Part shown: positions 1-7,699 of the stretch, in pieces | How the letters are laid out: every line of letters starts with the position of its first letter | How positions within the stretch are numbered: the stretch's first letter is position 1 | DNA from: Deltaproteobacteria bacterium | GTDB lineage: Bacteria > Myxococcota_A > Polyangia > Polyangiales > Ga0077539 | Reading direction: 5' to 3' | Assembly: GCA_016704445.1 (NCBI GenBank) | Contig: JADJAE010000007.1 | Span: 62,001 to 126,000, forward strand | DNA length: 64,000 nt | Position numbers and translations under genes: made by a program | Notes under the pieces: generated by a model | The model's input: only the letters and a program-made list of their open reading frames with translations | Databases searched by the model: none | What the model was told of the DNA's origin: nothing

Positions 1-1
1 G

Positions 2-1723
2 CCTCGGGCCTCCGCCCGGGCGCGCTACCACACCGCGGACATCATCGCGCACGAGCTCGCGCACCAGTGGTTCGGCAACCTGGTGACCATGGCCTGGTGG
101 GACGACCTCTGGCTCAACGAGGGCTTCGCCACCTGGATGGCCACGCGGGTGATGGACGCCTGGCAGCCCGCCCTCGGCGCACGGCTGGAGGCCCTCGACG
201 GCGCGGCCTGGGCGCGGCACGCTGACGCGCTGCCCACCGCGCACGCCATCCGTCAGCGGGTGACCAGCACCGGCGACGCGATGGCCAGCTTCGACGCCAC
301 CACCTACAGCAAAGGCTCCGCGGTCATCGGCATGATCGAGGCCTGGATCGGCGAGGCGCCCTTCCGAGAGGGCATCCGCGCGTACCTGCGAGACCACGCC
401 GGAGGCAACGCCACGGCGGCCGACCTGCTCGGCTCCCTCGGGGCGAGCGCGCAGCGGGACATCGCCCCGGTGGCCGAGAGCTTCCTCGACCAGCCGGGCG
501 TCCCGATGGTGAGGGCGACGCTCGATTGCGGGCCGGGCCACGCGCCCCACGTCACGCTCACCCAGTCGCGCTTCCGCTACCGGGCGACGGAGGCCGACAC
601 CACGCGCTGGCGCATCCCGGTGTGCGTCCGCTACGACGCCTCGCCTCGGCCGAGGACCCAGTGCGTGCTGCTCTCCGACGAGCACGCCACCTTCGACCTG
701 GAGACCACGCGCTGCCCTCAATGGATCGATCCCAACGCGGGCGGCCGCGGCTACTACGTGAGCGCCTCTGCGCCGGCCAACACGCGGGCGCTGCTGCGCA
801 CCCCGGGGGCGCTCGGCACCGCGGCGCAGCTCGACCTGCTCTCCAACCTCCAGGCGCAGGTGATCGCCGGGACGGTGCCGATCACCACCTGGCTGGAGGC
901 GCTCACCTACCTCTCCCAGGACCCTGACGCCCACCTTCACGATCGCGTGGCCAACAGCCTCTTCATGGTGCGCCGCTGGCTGGTCGACGACCAGAACCGC
1001 CCCGGGTTCCAGCGCTGGGCGGGGCGGGTGCTCGGCCCCCTGGCGCGCTCGCTGGGCTGGCGCACCCACCCTGGCGACTACGACGTGAGGCGCAACGCGA
1101 GGCGCTCCGTGCTCTCCGCCATCGGGATGCTCACCGACGACTTCAACGCCCGCACGCAGGCCGCGACGCTCGCCTCGGAGTACCTCCGCGCCCCCACCTC
1201 GGTGGAGACGGAGATGGCCACGGTGGCCCTTCCGGTGGCTTCGCGGCGCCTCGGCGAGCAGCGCTTCACGGCGCTGGAGGCGGCCCTTCCGGGCGCGGCC
1301 ACGCCGCAGGATCGGGCGCTGATCCTCGGGGCGATGGTGAGCTTCGACAGCCCCGCGCTGGTGCGTCGGGCGTGGTCGCTCTCGCTGGCGGAGGGCATCC
1401 GGGTGGTGGACTTCCGCGCGCTCTTCGGCCGCGGGGACACGCACGCCCGTCACCCCGGGCTGCTGGCCGCCTGGGCGCAGGAGCACTGGGACGCCTTCGA
1501 GCGGCGGCACGGGCGCAACGTGCGTCACCTGCTGGGGAGCGTCGGCGGCCTCTGCGACACGGCGGCGATCGACCGCGCGGTGGCCTTCTTCGGCCCGAAG
1601 GCGGAGAGCTTCGACGGCGGGGCGAGGAGCTTCGCGCTGACGGTGGAGGGCGCGAGGCAGTGCGCGGCGGTGCGAGAGCGCTCCCGCGAGGCGGCCACCC
1701 GCTGGTGGAACGGGCGTCGGTAG
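2..1723 (+). CDS. M1 family aminopeptidase, 3' part
   Basis: The frame is open from the window edge, so the N-terminal part lies upstream. The first visible residues carry the gluzincin zinc site: HELAHQWFGN at about nt 50-79 followed 18 residues on by the third ligand in WLNEGFA. This is the M1 (aminopeptidase N-like) signature, in which HExxH plus a downstream Glu binds one zinc and the first Glu activates water. The rest matches the M1 layout: a catalytic helical domain, then a beta domain and a long ERAP1_C-like helical C-terminal region rich in Ala/Leu/Arg (for example near nt 1080-1600). About 573 residues are visible, which fits the C-terminal two thirds of an 850-900-residue enzyme. 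It ends at a TAG at 1721-1723. Nothing indicates damage. It is one of three M1 genes in the window. Confidence 0.93.
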   Translation, partial: PRASARARYHTADIIAHELAHQWFGNLVTMAWWDDLWLNEGFATWMATRVMDAWQPALGARLEALDGAAWARHADALPTAHAIRQRVTSTGDAMASFDATTYSKGSAVIGMIEAWIGEAPFREGIRAYLRDHAGGNATAADLLGSLGASAQRDIAPVAESFLDQPGVPMVRATLDCGPGHAPHVTLTQSRFRYRATEADTTRWRIPVCVRYDASPRPRTQCVLLSDEHATFDLETTRCPQWIDPNAGGRGYYVSASAPANTRALLRTPGALGTAAQLDLLSNLQAQVIAGTVPITTWLEALTYLSQDPDAHLHDRVANSLFMVRRWLVDDQNRPGFQRWAGRVLGPLARSLGWRTHPGDYDVRRNARRSVLSAIGMLTDDFNARTQAATLASEYLRAPTSVETEMATVALPVASRRLGEQRFTALEAALPGAATPQDRALILGAMVSFDSPALVRRAWSLSLAEGIRVVDFRALFGRGDTHARHPGLLAAWAQEHWDAFERRHGRNVRHLLGSVGGLCDTAAIDRAVAFFGPKAESFDGGARSFALTVEGARQCAAVRERSREAATRWWNGRR

Positions 1724-1785
1724 GGCGACCGGTCGCGTCTGGGCCGTCGCCGCGCCGACCTCTCCCCGCGGCCGTCGCGACGAAT

Positions 1786-1919
1786 GAACCGCAAGGGCGC
1801 AAGGGTCGCCAGGGCGGGAGAGGGTCATGAGCTGGCCGCGTGCGTTCGAGCGCGAACGGCCGCGTCTTCCCAGCCCTTCCGATCTCCACGCCCTGGCGAC
1901 CCTTGCGCCCTTACGGTTC
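1786..1919. repeat. 31-bp inverted repeat, 72-nt loop
   Basis: Left arm 1786-1816 and right arm 1889-1919 are reverse complements with one mismatch (GAACCGCAAGGGCGCAAGGG versus GAACCGTAAGGGCGCAAGGG at the start of the arm). It could form a long hairpin after the M1 gene. It could be an interspersed palindromic repeat or a strong bidirectional terminator; no T-run follows, so a plain rho-independent terminator is less likely. Confidence 0.8.
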
Positions 1920-1930
1920 GTTCGCCGTGT

Positions 1931-2047
1931 CGTCGAGGGAGGTCCCCCACCTCTCGGACCGCTGCGTCGCATCGTCGAGGGAGGTCCCCCCACCTCTCCG
2001 ACCGCTGAGTGGCATCGTCGGGGGAGGTCACCCCACCTCTCGGACCG
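1931..2047. repeat. Three tandem copies of a ~43-bp unit
   Basis: The unit core CGTCGAGGGAGGTCCCCCAC followed by CTCTCGGACCG recurs at 1931-1961, 1973-2004 and 2016-2047, spaced 42-43 bp. The copies differ by a few substitutions and a one-base indel. Within each unit GGGAGGT and ACCTC are complementary, so each copy can fold into a short hairpin. No function is evident. Confidence 0.8.
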
Positions 2048-2095
2048 TCGCCCGGTGCCGCTCGTGCGCTGACCCCCTCTGCCGGCAGCGCACGG

Positions 2096-2185
2096 TCCGA
2101 GCGTGCTGGCATCGTGCGCATACTCGAACATCTCGGCGTCTCGTCCGAGATGCCGCGGATGCGCTGCTCGCGCGACGGTCCCTGA
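2096..2185 (+). pseudogene. Possible IS91-type transposase C-terminal relic
   Basis: The frame ending at the TGA 2183-2185 reads SERAGIVRILEHLGVSSEMP. It resembles the C-terminal tail of IS91-family transposases, which commonly end with a segment of the form RILxHLGLPTExP. Only about 29 codons remain and no other transposase part is present upstream. The match rests on recall of a short motif, so it could be chance. If real, it shows that a mobile element once sat beside the direct-repeat-bounded module. Confidence 0.3.
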
Positions 2186-2290
2186 TGAGCAGCGACGGAG
2201 AGCTTGGGGGTGCAAGGGCGTCGCCCTGTAGTTGGCGGGTCGGCGATGGCCGGGGTGTACTGCCTGGGCGCCTGGGGCGTTGGATTCGGT

Positions 2291-2416
2291 CAGCGAGGCT
2301 CTCCCGGGCGCTCTCGCGGAACCCTGTGGACCGGGGGTTCGCATCGATGGGTGCTTCGTCGACCGCAGCGGATCCGTTCCAGGGTGCGGGCTGCCCTGTT
2401 GGATTTCCTATCCCCC
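2291..2416. repeat. 126-bp direct repeat, copy 1
   Basis: This copy and 7302-7427 are aligned over 126 bp with three mismatches and no gaps, starting CAGCGAGGCTCTCCCGGGCG. The two copies bracket the ATPase/HEPN gene pair with about 4.9 kb between them. Such long near-identical direct repeats suggest attachment-site duplication, recombination between repeats, or a duplicated gene fragment. Confidence 0.93.
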
Positions 2417-2719
2417 GGCGATGGCCGACCGGCACGGTCCGCACGGCGAGCTGGTGGTCTTCACCGCGTCGGCGGCGGTCGCGCGCTGAGCGAAACACGT
2501 CGCCGCGCACGCGCTCGAGGAGACCCGGTGGGGCGTCACCCAAACGGTGCTGCACCTGGGCGTGAAGCCCCTGGTCGTCAGCCTAGCTCGCGCCGATGGT
2601 CGGGCGGGCACGGCCGCGGCCCGACTCCGACGGTTTGGCGATCGCGATGCCTGGGGCTGAAATGATAGGAATGAGCCCAGCCGAAGCCCAACGGTGGAGG
2701 ATCTCTCTATGGAGCGCGT

Positions 2720-3823
2720 GTGACGCCGTATTCAGCCCTGCTTGGCCTTCGCGACCCGGACCGATCGTCGCTGAACCTGAGCCCTGCGGCCGACGCAGAC
2801 CTCTTCGTCGACATCGACGGGCTCGCCTCACAGGTTCGAGACTGGCTCGGCGTTGGCGCGCCGAAGGGCGCGGTGTACGGCACCTACGGGACGGGGAAGA
2901 GCCACCTGCTCCAGTATGTGGCCCGCACCCTCGCGCCTGACCGGCGCTTTCGGTCCGTGTACGTCGAACTCACGGGGTTCGGACGCAAGGCCACGTTCTT
3001 CGACGTCCATTTGCGGGTGATGAACGTGCTCCTCCCCGTGCTTGAACAACTTGCGAAGCATCGCGAAGCACGCCGTTGGCTGGCGGCGAGCAACCTGGCG
3101 TCGGACGACGTCAAGCGGGCGGTAACGAACCTGGGCGACCCTGCCCTGTCTCCCACGGCGCTTGCCACGACCCGAGCATGGATCCTGGGTACGGGTCCCA
3201 CTCCGACCCAGGCTCGGAAGGAAGGGTTCACCGGGCGGTTGTTCGAGCGGTCGAGCGCGGTCGATCTGGTGAAGATCTGGCAGCTCTGCGCCGAACTCCA
3301 GCGCTCTTCTGATAGTCAAGGGCTCCTGCTGTTGATCGACGAGGGCGAGGGGTTCCAGAAGGTGGTCCATCCTGAGTCACTTGCGACGCTGGGGGCCGGG
3401 GTACGATCGGTCCTCGACGCAGACAATCAGTCGCTCGGATGCATCTTCGCGCTCAACCTGCCCGAGACCCGCGACCACCCGTTCCTGCGCTCCGACGTTG
3501 TGTCGCGGCTCACCGGCAAGATCCTGAACCTGGAGCCCCTCGGCTCTCCAGAGCGCGTCGAGAGGTTCACCACGGCGCTCTGGGGCGTTCTGTCGACGAA
3601 ACCCCGGCTGCTCACGCCGGAGGCGATGAGCCAGCTCGCCCGACGCCTCGCAGCGATGCGAAACGCCATCTCGTTCGACAAGCGATCGGCGCTGACCCCC
3701 ACCCAACGCGACCTATTGCAGGTTCTGTCGTTCATCACCGCGCAGGCGCTGCGCGAGCAACGGCCCCCACCCTACAGCCTGGATGATCTGAAGCGCTGGA
3801 TCCCCGGAGGCTTCGCGGCGTGA
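2720..3823 (+). CDS. AAA/P-loop ATPase of a two-gene module
   Basis: Predicted cytosolic ATPase of 367 residues. Walker A is GTYGTGKSHLL at about residues 54-64; Walker B is LLLLIDEGEG at about 202-211, with the catalytic Glu following the Asp. The C-terminal third is helical, like an AAA+ lid. The form recalls the ATP-binding proteins of BREX-like systems (BrxD, DUF2791) and ORC/STAND-like defence ATPases, but I cannot assign a family with certainty. The GTG start at 2720 has a GGAG ribosome-binding site 5 nt upstream; a 4-codon ATG peptide at 2710 overlaps it. The stop overlaps the next start by 4 bp (GTGA), so the two proteins are probably made together and may act as a complex. It most likely supplies nucleotide-dependent control to the HEPN partner. 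Confidence 0.8.
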   Translation: MTPYSALLGLRDPDRSSLNLSPAADADLFVDIDGLASQVRDWLGVGAPKGAVYGTYGTGKSHLLQYVARTLAPDRRFRSVYVELTGFGRKATFFDVHLRVMNVLLPVLEQLAKHREARRWLAASNLASDDVKRAVTNLGDPALSPTALATTRAWILGTGPTPTQARKEGFTGRLFERSSAVDLVKIWQLCAELQRSSDSQGLLLLIDEGEGFQKVVHPESLATLGAGVRSVLDADNQSLGCIFALNLPETRDHPFLRSDVVSRLTGKILNLEPLGSPERVERFTTALWGVLSTKPRLLTPEAMSQLARRLAAMRNAISFDKRSALTPTQRDLLQVLSFITAQALREQRPPPYSLDDLKRWIPGGFAA

Positions 3824-6800
3824 AGATTCTCGCGTCGCCGAACATGTTTCAGCTCCGGCTTGGGTGGCTCGTGCCTCTCGTGCGCCTGATCGCAACTGAC
3901 GTCCTGGAGCGGCCCGAACTCGCTGCACGACTCTTCGCGCTTGCGATCGATGGCTCACCTGATGATGAGCGTCAAGACGCGTGGCTGGCCGCGGCATCCC
4001 TCGGTCGTGCGCCACAAGGGCGCGTCTCGCCAAGAGCGGCGCCCGAGATCGTGCGCATGGCGGCAGCCTACGGCGTTCACGATCCCGAGGGGCGTACGCT
4101 CACGGACCTCGGTCGTGTGCTGTGGTTGGTGGCAGGAGAGGAGTCGCCGTTCGTCTGGCCGCCGCCCAAGCGGCTCGTGGGGCTGCGCATCCTGCTGGGC
4201 GCCGACGGCGACGTCGCGCTGGCTCTCCTGCGGGCTTGGCCGCACGACGAACTGAGGGCCGACGACGCTCTCGCATTCGTGTCAGGGGTGTTACGTCGAC
4301 TCGCGGACTCGTCGACGTCCGACGCCGAGCGTGCCGCACTAGAGCAACAAGCTGCGCGGACTCGGCCTCGTGACGCGGTGCACCCTCGCTTGGAGCCTCT
4401 GCGGGAGCTGGGGCTGCTGGCGAGCGGCAGCGAGGCCGGTGGCTATCGATTGACCGACGCGGGGAGGGCGTTCATCGCGAACGTCGGTGATCGTGACGCG
4501 TCCGCGTTGATCGAGCAGGGCCTCGCGAGCGCGAACCTGGCCATCGACCGTCAGGCGGTCGCCGGTACGGCGAGCGCGGACGAGATCCTGAAGACGCTTC
4601 GAACACTCCCAGCAGCGTTTCAGGGGGCTTCGCAGGAGGCACCCTTGGAGGCGGTGGCGTTGCTCACCCAGGCTCGCCTGCTGAGCGAGGGGCGCTTGGA
4701 GACGATCGACCTCGCAGAGGCCCAGGTGCTTACCACTCAACTCGGAGCGCGTTTCGCTGGCCGCATCGAGCTCAAGGCCGGCGCGTCGGTCGAGAGCCAG
4801 AACATCGCATGGCGTGACACTTCGGTGTTGACCGGCGATGCCTCTCCATCCGTGGCGGTTGTGGCCAGAGAGGCTGAAACGAAGCCGAGCACCGCGACGC
4901 CTGTCACGCCGGGCGTTGATGCGTCCGCCGCAGGCGGCGCTCCACCGAGTGAGGCGGAGGTTGCGTCACCGTCGGCACCCCAACATGACGCCTCGCGCTT
5001 GTGGCTGATATATCTGCTGCGCTTGCTCGACCGACCTACCCTGGGCAACGTCGATTGCCTGGTCGCGGGAGGTCCATGGAGCTGGTCAGACGCGCTACTG
5101 CGCGGCCTGGGTCGCCCGGGCAAGGTCGTCATGGCCGCCCGCCGCACTGGAGGGATCGAGCTGGACGCTCTGAAGGACGAACCCCCGTGGATGTCGGCGC
5201 CGTTGGCGATCGGGGCCTTCAAGCGTTGGCACCACGACCTCGCAGACCTGAGGGAGCGGCTGCTGCCATTCTCGGGTGCGCTGGATCGATGGGAGAGAGT
5301 CCCGAAGGGGGGCGGGCGTTCCGAGGGACCAGACTCGGACGTGCCGCTGCGTGATCTCGCCGCGTTGAGGGTGGCGCTTACCCACTCACGCGATGCTGCT
5401 CACAAGATTGCCGACCTGCTTGCCACTAATGTCGGTGCCTTCTTCGCCACCCCTGGGATCGAGGCGAAGCGATGGGGCGTCGTCCGCGCGCTCACCCGTT
5501 CGCACATTGAGGACCTCCTCGCGCGGGGGTCACACCGCCGCGACGAACTCTTCTCCTCCGTCGCCCAACGGGTAGGCGCGTCCGGTGACGACACGCTACG
5601 TGCGGCCACCGCTGTGCTTGCCGATCTCACCAACACCCCAGAGCCCGCCGGCTACCTCGTCACTCAGGACTTCACGGTACCGTCTAGCGTCCTTGCGGCG
5701 GTCTCCGCGCTCTCCGAGGACGAAGCCTTCCTATCGTACGAGACCGGGCAGGGAAGCGAGGCAGTCTTCGTCACCCCGGGAAACGACGCTGGTACCATTC
5801 AGGTAAGCGTCGAGTTGCGCGCACGCACGGCAGTGCAGGCAAAATTGCGGGGTATCCACTACGCGCGCGAAGCCCTCTGCAAGCTGAGTTTTGCGGCGTC
5901 GCTGAGTTTCGAGCCGTCGCTCGACGGTAGTCACTGGAAGATCGTCGGCAGCGAACCAAGGGTCGCGTTGGCGGACGGCACGCAGGCCGTCTTCCAAGAG
6001 CTCACCGAAGAGGTGCCCGACCTCGCTGTGCGCCCCGCAGCCGTTGGCTTCGTTCGAGCCTATCCACAGAATCTCTCCGCCCTGGTCAGCCGCCTCCCAA
6101 CGCTTGCTCGCATCGAGGCGTGGGCGCCGGTCGAGGCCGGCTCGCGGCTCGCCCGCACCCTCCATTGGCTGACCATAGCGGACCAACTCGATGCACAGGC
6201 GGCAGAGAAGCTGGCGCACGCGTGGACCGCCGTCGAGCACCTCGTCGTCGCAGGCACCGAAGCCAAGGGAGCAGACGTGATCCGCTACCTCGCCTCGGTC
6301 GGAGCGGTGGAACGTCTGCTCGCCATCGGCGGTGATACCTATCGTGAGTGCCTAGCGGCGCTTCACATCAACGCTTGTCTCCGCCCGACCGATCAGACCG
6401 TCATCGATGCACTGTGCGAGAGTCTTGGTGCCGCCGAGCGCAGCCGGTATCAGGGGTGGACGGCGGGCGTCGTTTCCCCGCGGAGCAACCTTCAGCCCGC
6501 CGCGGACTTGTTGGAAATCTCGGATCGAGCCGGATTGTCACAACTCCTCCGCTGGGGAGACCGGCGGCTGCTCGCAATCGCGAAGGCGATCGCGCCGGGA
6601 GCCCCTTACGCTGGACGGCGGCTGGAGGAGTTCGCGCTGGACATCGCCATGGACGGAGGGCGTCCGAAGGGTCTCTTGCGCCTGCTTCGCTCGCTGTACT
6701 TCGAAGCCGCTGCGCTGCTTCAGCACGTCTACGATCTTCGCAACCAACTCGTGCACGACGCCGACCCCTTCGTGTACGAGGGAGCGCATCGCATGGACGA

Positions 6801-7011
6801 CCTCCACCAGCGTTTTCGCATCCTGGTTGATCCGCTGGTCGGACGTCTCATTTGTCGTGCGGCCGCTGGGTCGACCGATCTGGCTCACATGTTGGCGCTT
6901 GAAGCGTCGACCTACGCACGCCTCAACCTTGACCTTGAGCGTTGCATCTCGGGGCCAGCCCCCATCCCCTATCAAGTCGACCGTCTGCTCAGCTACCTAC
7001 CCGACTGGTAG
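3820..7011 (+). CDS. Large protein with C-terminal HEPN-like RNase motif
   Basis: 1063 residues, GTG start overlapping the ATPase stop. Residues 1-350 are helical and include a winged-helix-like stretch (GGYRLTDAGRAFI near 207). An Ala/Pro/Ser-rich linker lies at about 350-390, followed by a long middle region without a domain I recognise. The C-terminal 300 residues resemble ApeA-like HEPN domains: a long helix with HAWTAVEHLVV and, at 974-979, RNQLVH, which fits the R-x4-6-H catalytic signature of HEPN ribonucleases with the usual polar residue after the Arg. HEPN enzymes in defence systems cleave RNA and stop cell growth. With an ATPase made in the same operon, a sensor/effector or abortive-infection role is a reasonable inference. 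The domain before the linker might sense the trigger. Alternative: the HEPN fold is non-catalytic. Confidence 0.72.
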   Translation: MKILASPNMFQLRLGWLVPLVRLIATDVLERPELAARLFALAIDGSPDDERQDAWLAAASLGRAPQGRVSPRAAPEIVRMAAAYGVHDPEGRTLTDLGRVLWLVAGEESPFVWPPPKRLVGLRILLGADGDVALALLRAWPHDELRADDALAFVSGVLRRLADSSTSDAERAALEQQAARTRPRDAVHPRLEPLRELGLLASGSEAGGYRLTDAGRAFIANVGDRDASALIEQGLASANLAIDRQAVAGTASADEILKTLRTLPAAFQGASQEAPLEAVALLTQARLLSEGRLETIDLAEAQVLTTQLGARFAGRIELKAGASVESQNIAWRDTSVLTGDASPSVAVVAREAETKPSTATPVTPGVDASAAGGAPPSEAEVASPSAPQHDASRLWLIYLLRLLDRPTLGNVDCLVAGGPWSWSDALLRGLGRPGKVVMAARRTGGIELDALKDEPPWMSAPLAIGAFKRWHHDLADLRERLLPFSGALDRWERVPKGGGRSEGPDSDVPLRDLAALRVALTHSRDAAHKIADLLATNVGAFFATPGIEAKRWGVVRALTRSHIEDLLARGSHRRDELFSSVAQRVGASGDDTLRAATAVLADLTNTPEPAGYLVTQDFTVPSSVLAAVSALSEDEAFLSYETGQGSEAVFVTPGNDAGTIQVSVELRARTAVQAKLRGIHYAREALCKLSFAASLSFEPSLDGSHWKIVGSEPRVALADGTQAVFQELTEEVPDLAVRPAAVGFVRAYPQNLSALVSRLPTLARIEAWAPVEAGSRLARTLHWLTIADQLDAQAAEKLAHAWTAVEHLVVAGTEAKGADVIRYLASVGAVERLLAIGGDTYRECLAALHINACLRPTDQTVIDALCESLGAAERSRYQGWTAGVVSPRSNLQPAADLLEISDRAGLSQLLRWGDRRLLAIAKAIAPGAPYAGRRLEEFALDIAMDGGRPKGLLRLLRSLYFEAAALLQHVYDLRNQLVHDADPFVYEGAHRMDDLHQRFRILVDPLVGRLICRAAAGSTDLAHMLALEASTYARLNLDLERCISGPAPIPYQVDRLLSYLPDW

Positions 7012-7301
7012 AGCCTGCAGCTCGCTTCGAAGCAGGCCGACGCGGTGCTGCGCGACGGCGCCCCGGAGCTGGCGGCGTTCGCCGCCTGGGTGCTGCAGGA
7101 CCGCCACGGCCCTGGCGCCCTCGCGCTCGCGCCGCGGGCCTTCAGGCGGACCGACGACATCGGGGACGCCTCGTTGCGAGGCCAGACCCGCTGGAGCATC
7201 TTGTCCGTCCTGCACCCGGCCATTGTCGAGCAGTTGAGGAGCGCCGTTATGATCGACATCGAGCAGCTGCCGAAGAACCCCGCCCTCGAACGTTGGGTGG
7301 C
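7012..7301 (+). pseudogene. Coding relic in frame after the HEPN gene stop
   Basis: Immediately after the TAG at 7009-7011 the same frame stays open for about 97 codons and looks like real protein, for example APELAAFAAWVLQDRHGPGA and SVLHPAIVEQLRSAVMIDIE, until it runs into the direct repeat. There is no good start codon with a ribosome-binding site close by. It may be the tail of an older protein cut by arrival of the module, or a lost extension of the HEPN protein behind a new stop. I do not recognise the family. Confidence 0.4.
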
Positions 7302-7427
7302 CAGCGAGGCTCTCCCGGGCGCTCTCGCGGAACCCTGTGGACCGGGGGTTCGCATCGATGGGTGCTTCGTCGACCGTAGCGGATCCGTTCCAGGGTGCGG
7401 GCTGCCCCGTTGGATTTCCTGTCCCCC
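7302..7427. repeat. 126-bp direct repeat, copy 2
   Basis: Second copy of the repeat at 2291-2416 in the same orientation, differing at three positions (C/T, T/C, A/G). It sits after the relic that follows the HEPN gene and before the phage-like fragment. Confidence 0.93.
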
Positions 7428-7673
7428 CTCTCGTGCCTCACGGCGGGGCGTGACGGCGACGGCGACACCCGCGTTTCGATCTACGGCAGCGGCATCGTGA
7501 AGATCACCCGCGGCTCAACAGTGGTGTTCCAGATTGATACCGACGGCACGGTGCTCATCGGTGGCGCGGCAGGGGACTTCCTCGCGCTGGCCAAGCTGGT
7601 GAAAGGGAACTTCGACGCGCTGAAGACGATCTTCAGCGATTGGACGCCGATCCCAAACGACGATGGCGCGTGA
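7395..7673 (+). CDS. Phage/tailocin baseplate-like C-terminal fragment
   Basis: 92 residues from a GTG inside the direct repeat; the start is doubtful. From about nt 7440 the protein reads like the end of phage baseplate assembly (gpV/spike-like) proteins: a beta-rich stretch VSIYGSGIVKITRGS and GTVLIGGA, then ALAKLVKGNFDALKTIFSDW, ending PIPNDDGA. In that family the needle region is followed by a helix of this kind and a threading tail. Only the C-terminal part is present, so it is probably a prophage or tailocin relic fused to repeat sequence. Confidence in the family is limited because the segment is short. Confidence 0.42.
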   Translation: MRAAPLDFLSPLSCLTAGRDGDGDTRVSIYGSGIVKITRGSTVVFQIDTDGTVLIGGAAGDFLALAKLVKGNFDALKTIFSDWTPIPNDDGA

Positions 7674-7699
7674 CTGTTTAGCTCAATGAGGCGAGCGGC

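Larger units (their letters stand above)
1724..2719. other. Gene-poor island boundary with repeats and relics
   Basis: Nearly 1 kb between the M1 peptidase and the ATPase gene holds no convincing intact gene; the open frames here are overlapping shadows on both strands. It contains a 31-bp inverted repeat (1786-1919), three tandem copies of a roughly 43-bp unit (1931-2047), a transposase-tail relic (2096-2185) and one copy of a 126-bp direct repeat (2291-2416). After the repeat, a reading frame around 2440-2650 looks coding-like but is interrupted by an in-frame TGA near 2488, so it may be another relic. I cannot identify it. Confidence 0.6.

Noticed and set aside
1931..2047. CRISPR array
   Set aside because: The three units are adjacent with nearly no unique spacers (about 12 bp of variable sequence), too few and not CRISPR-like.
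2720..7011. Complete BREX system
   Set aside because: The ATPase resembles BREX-type ATP-binding proteins but no methyltransferase, phosphatase (PglZ) or BrxC-size gene is present.
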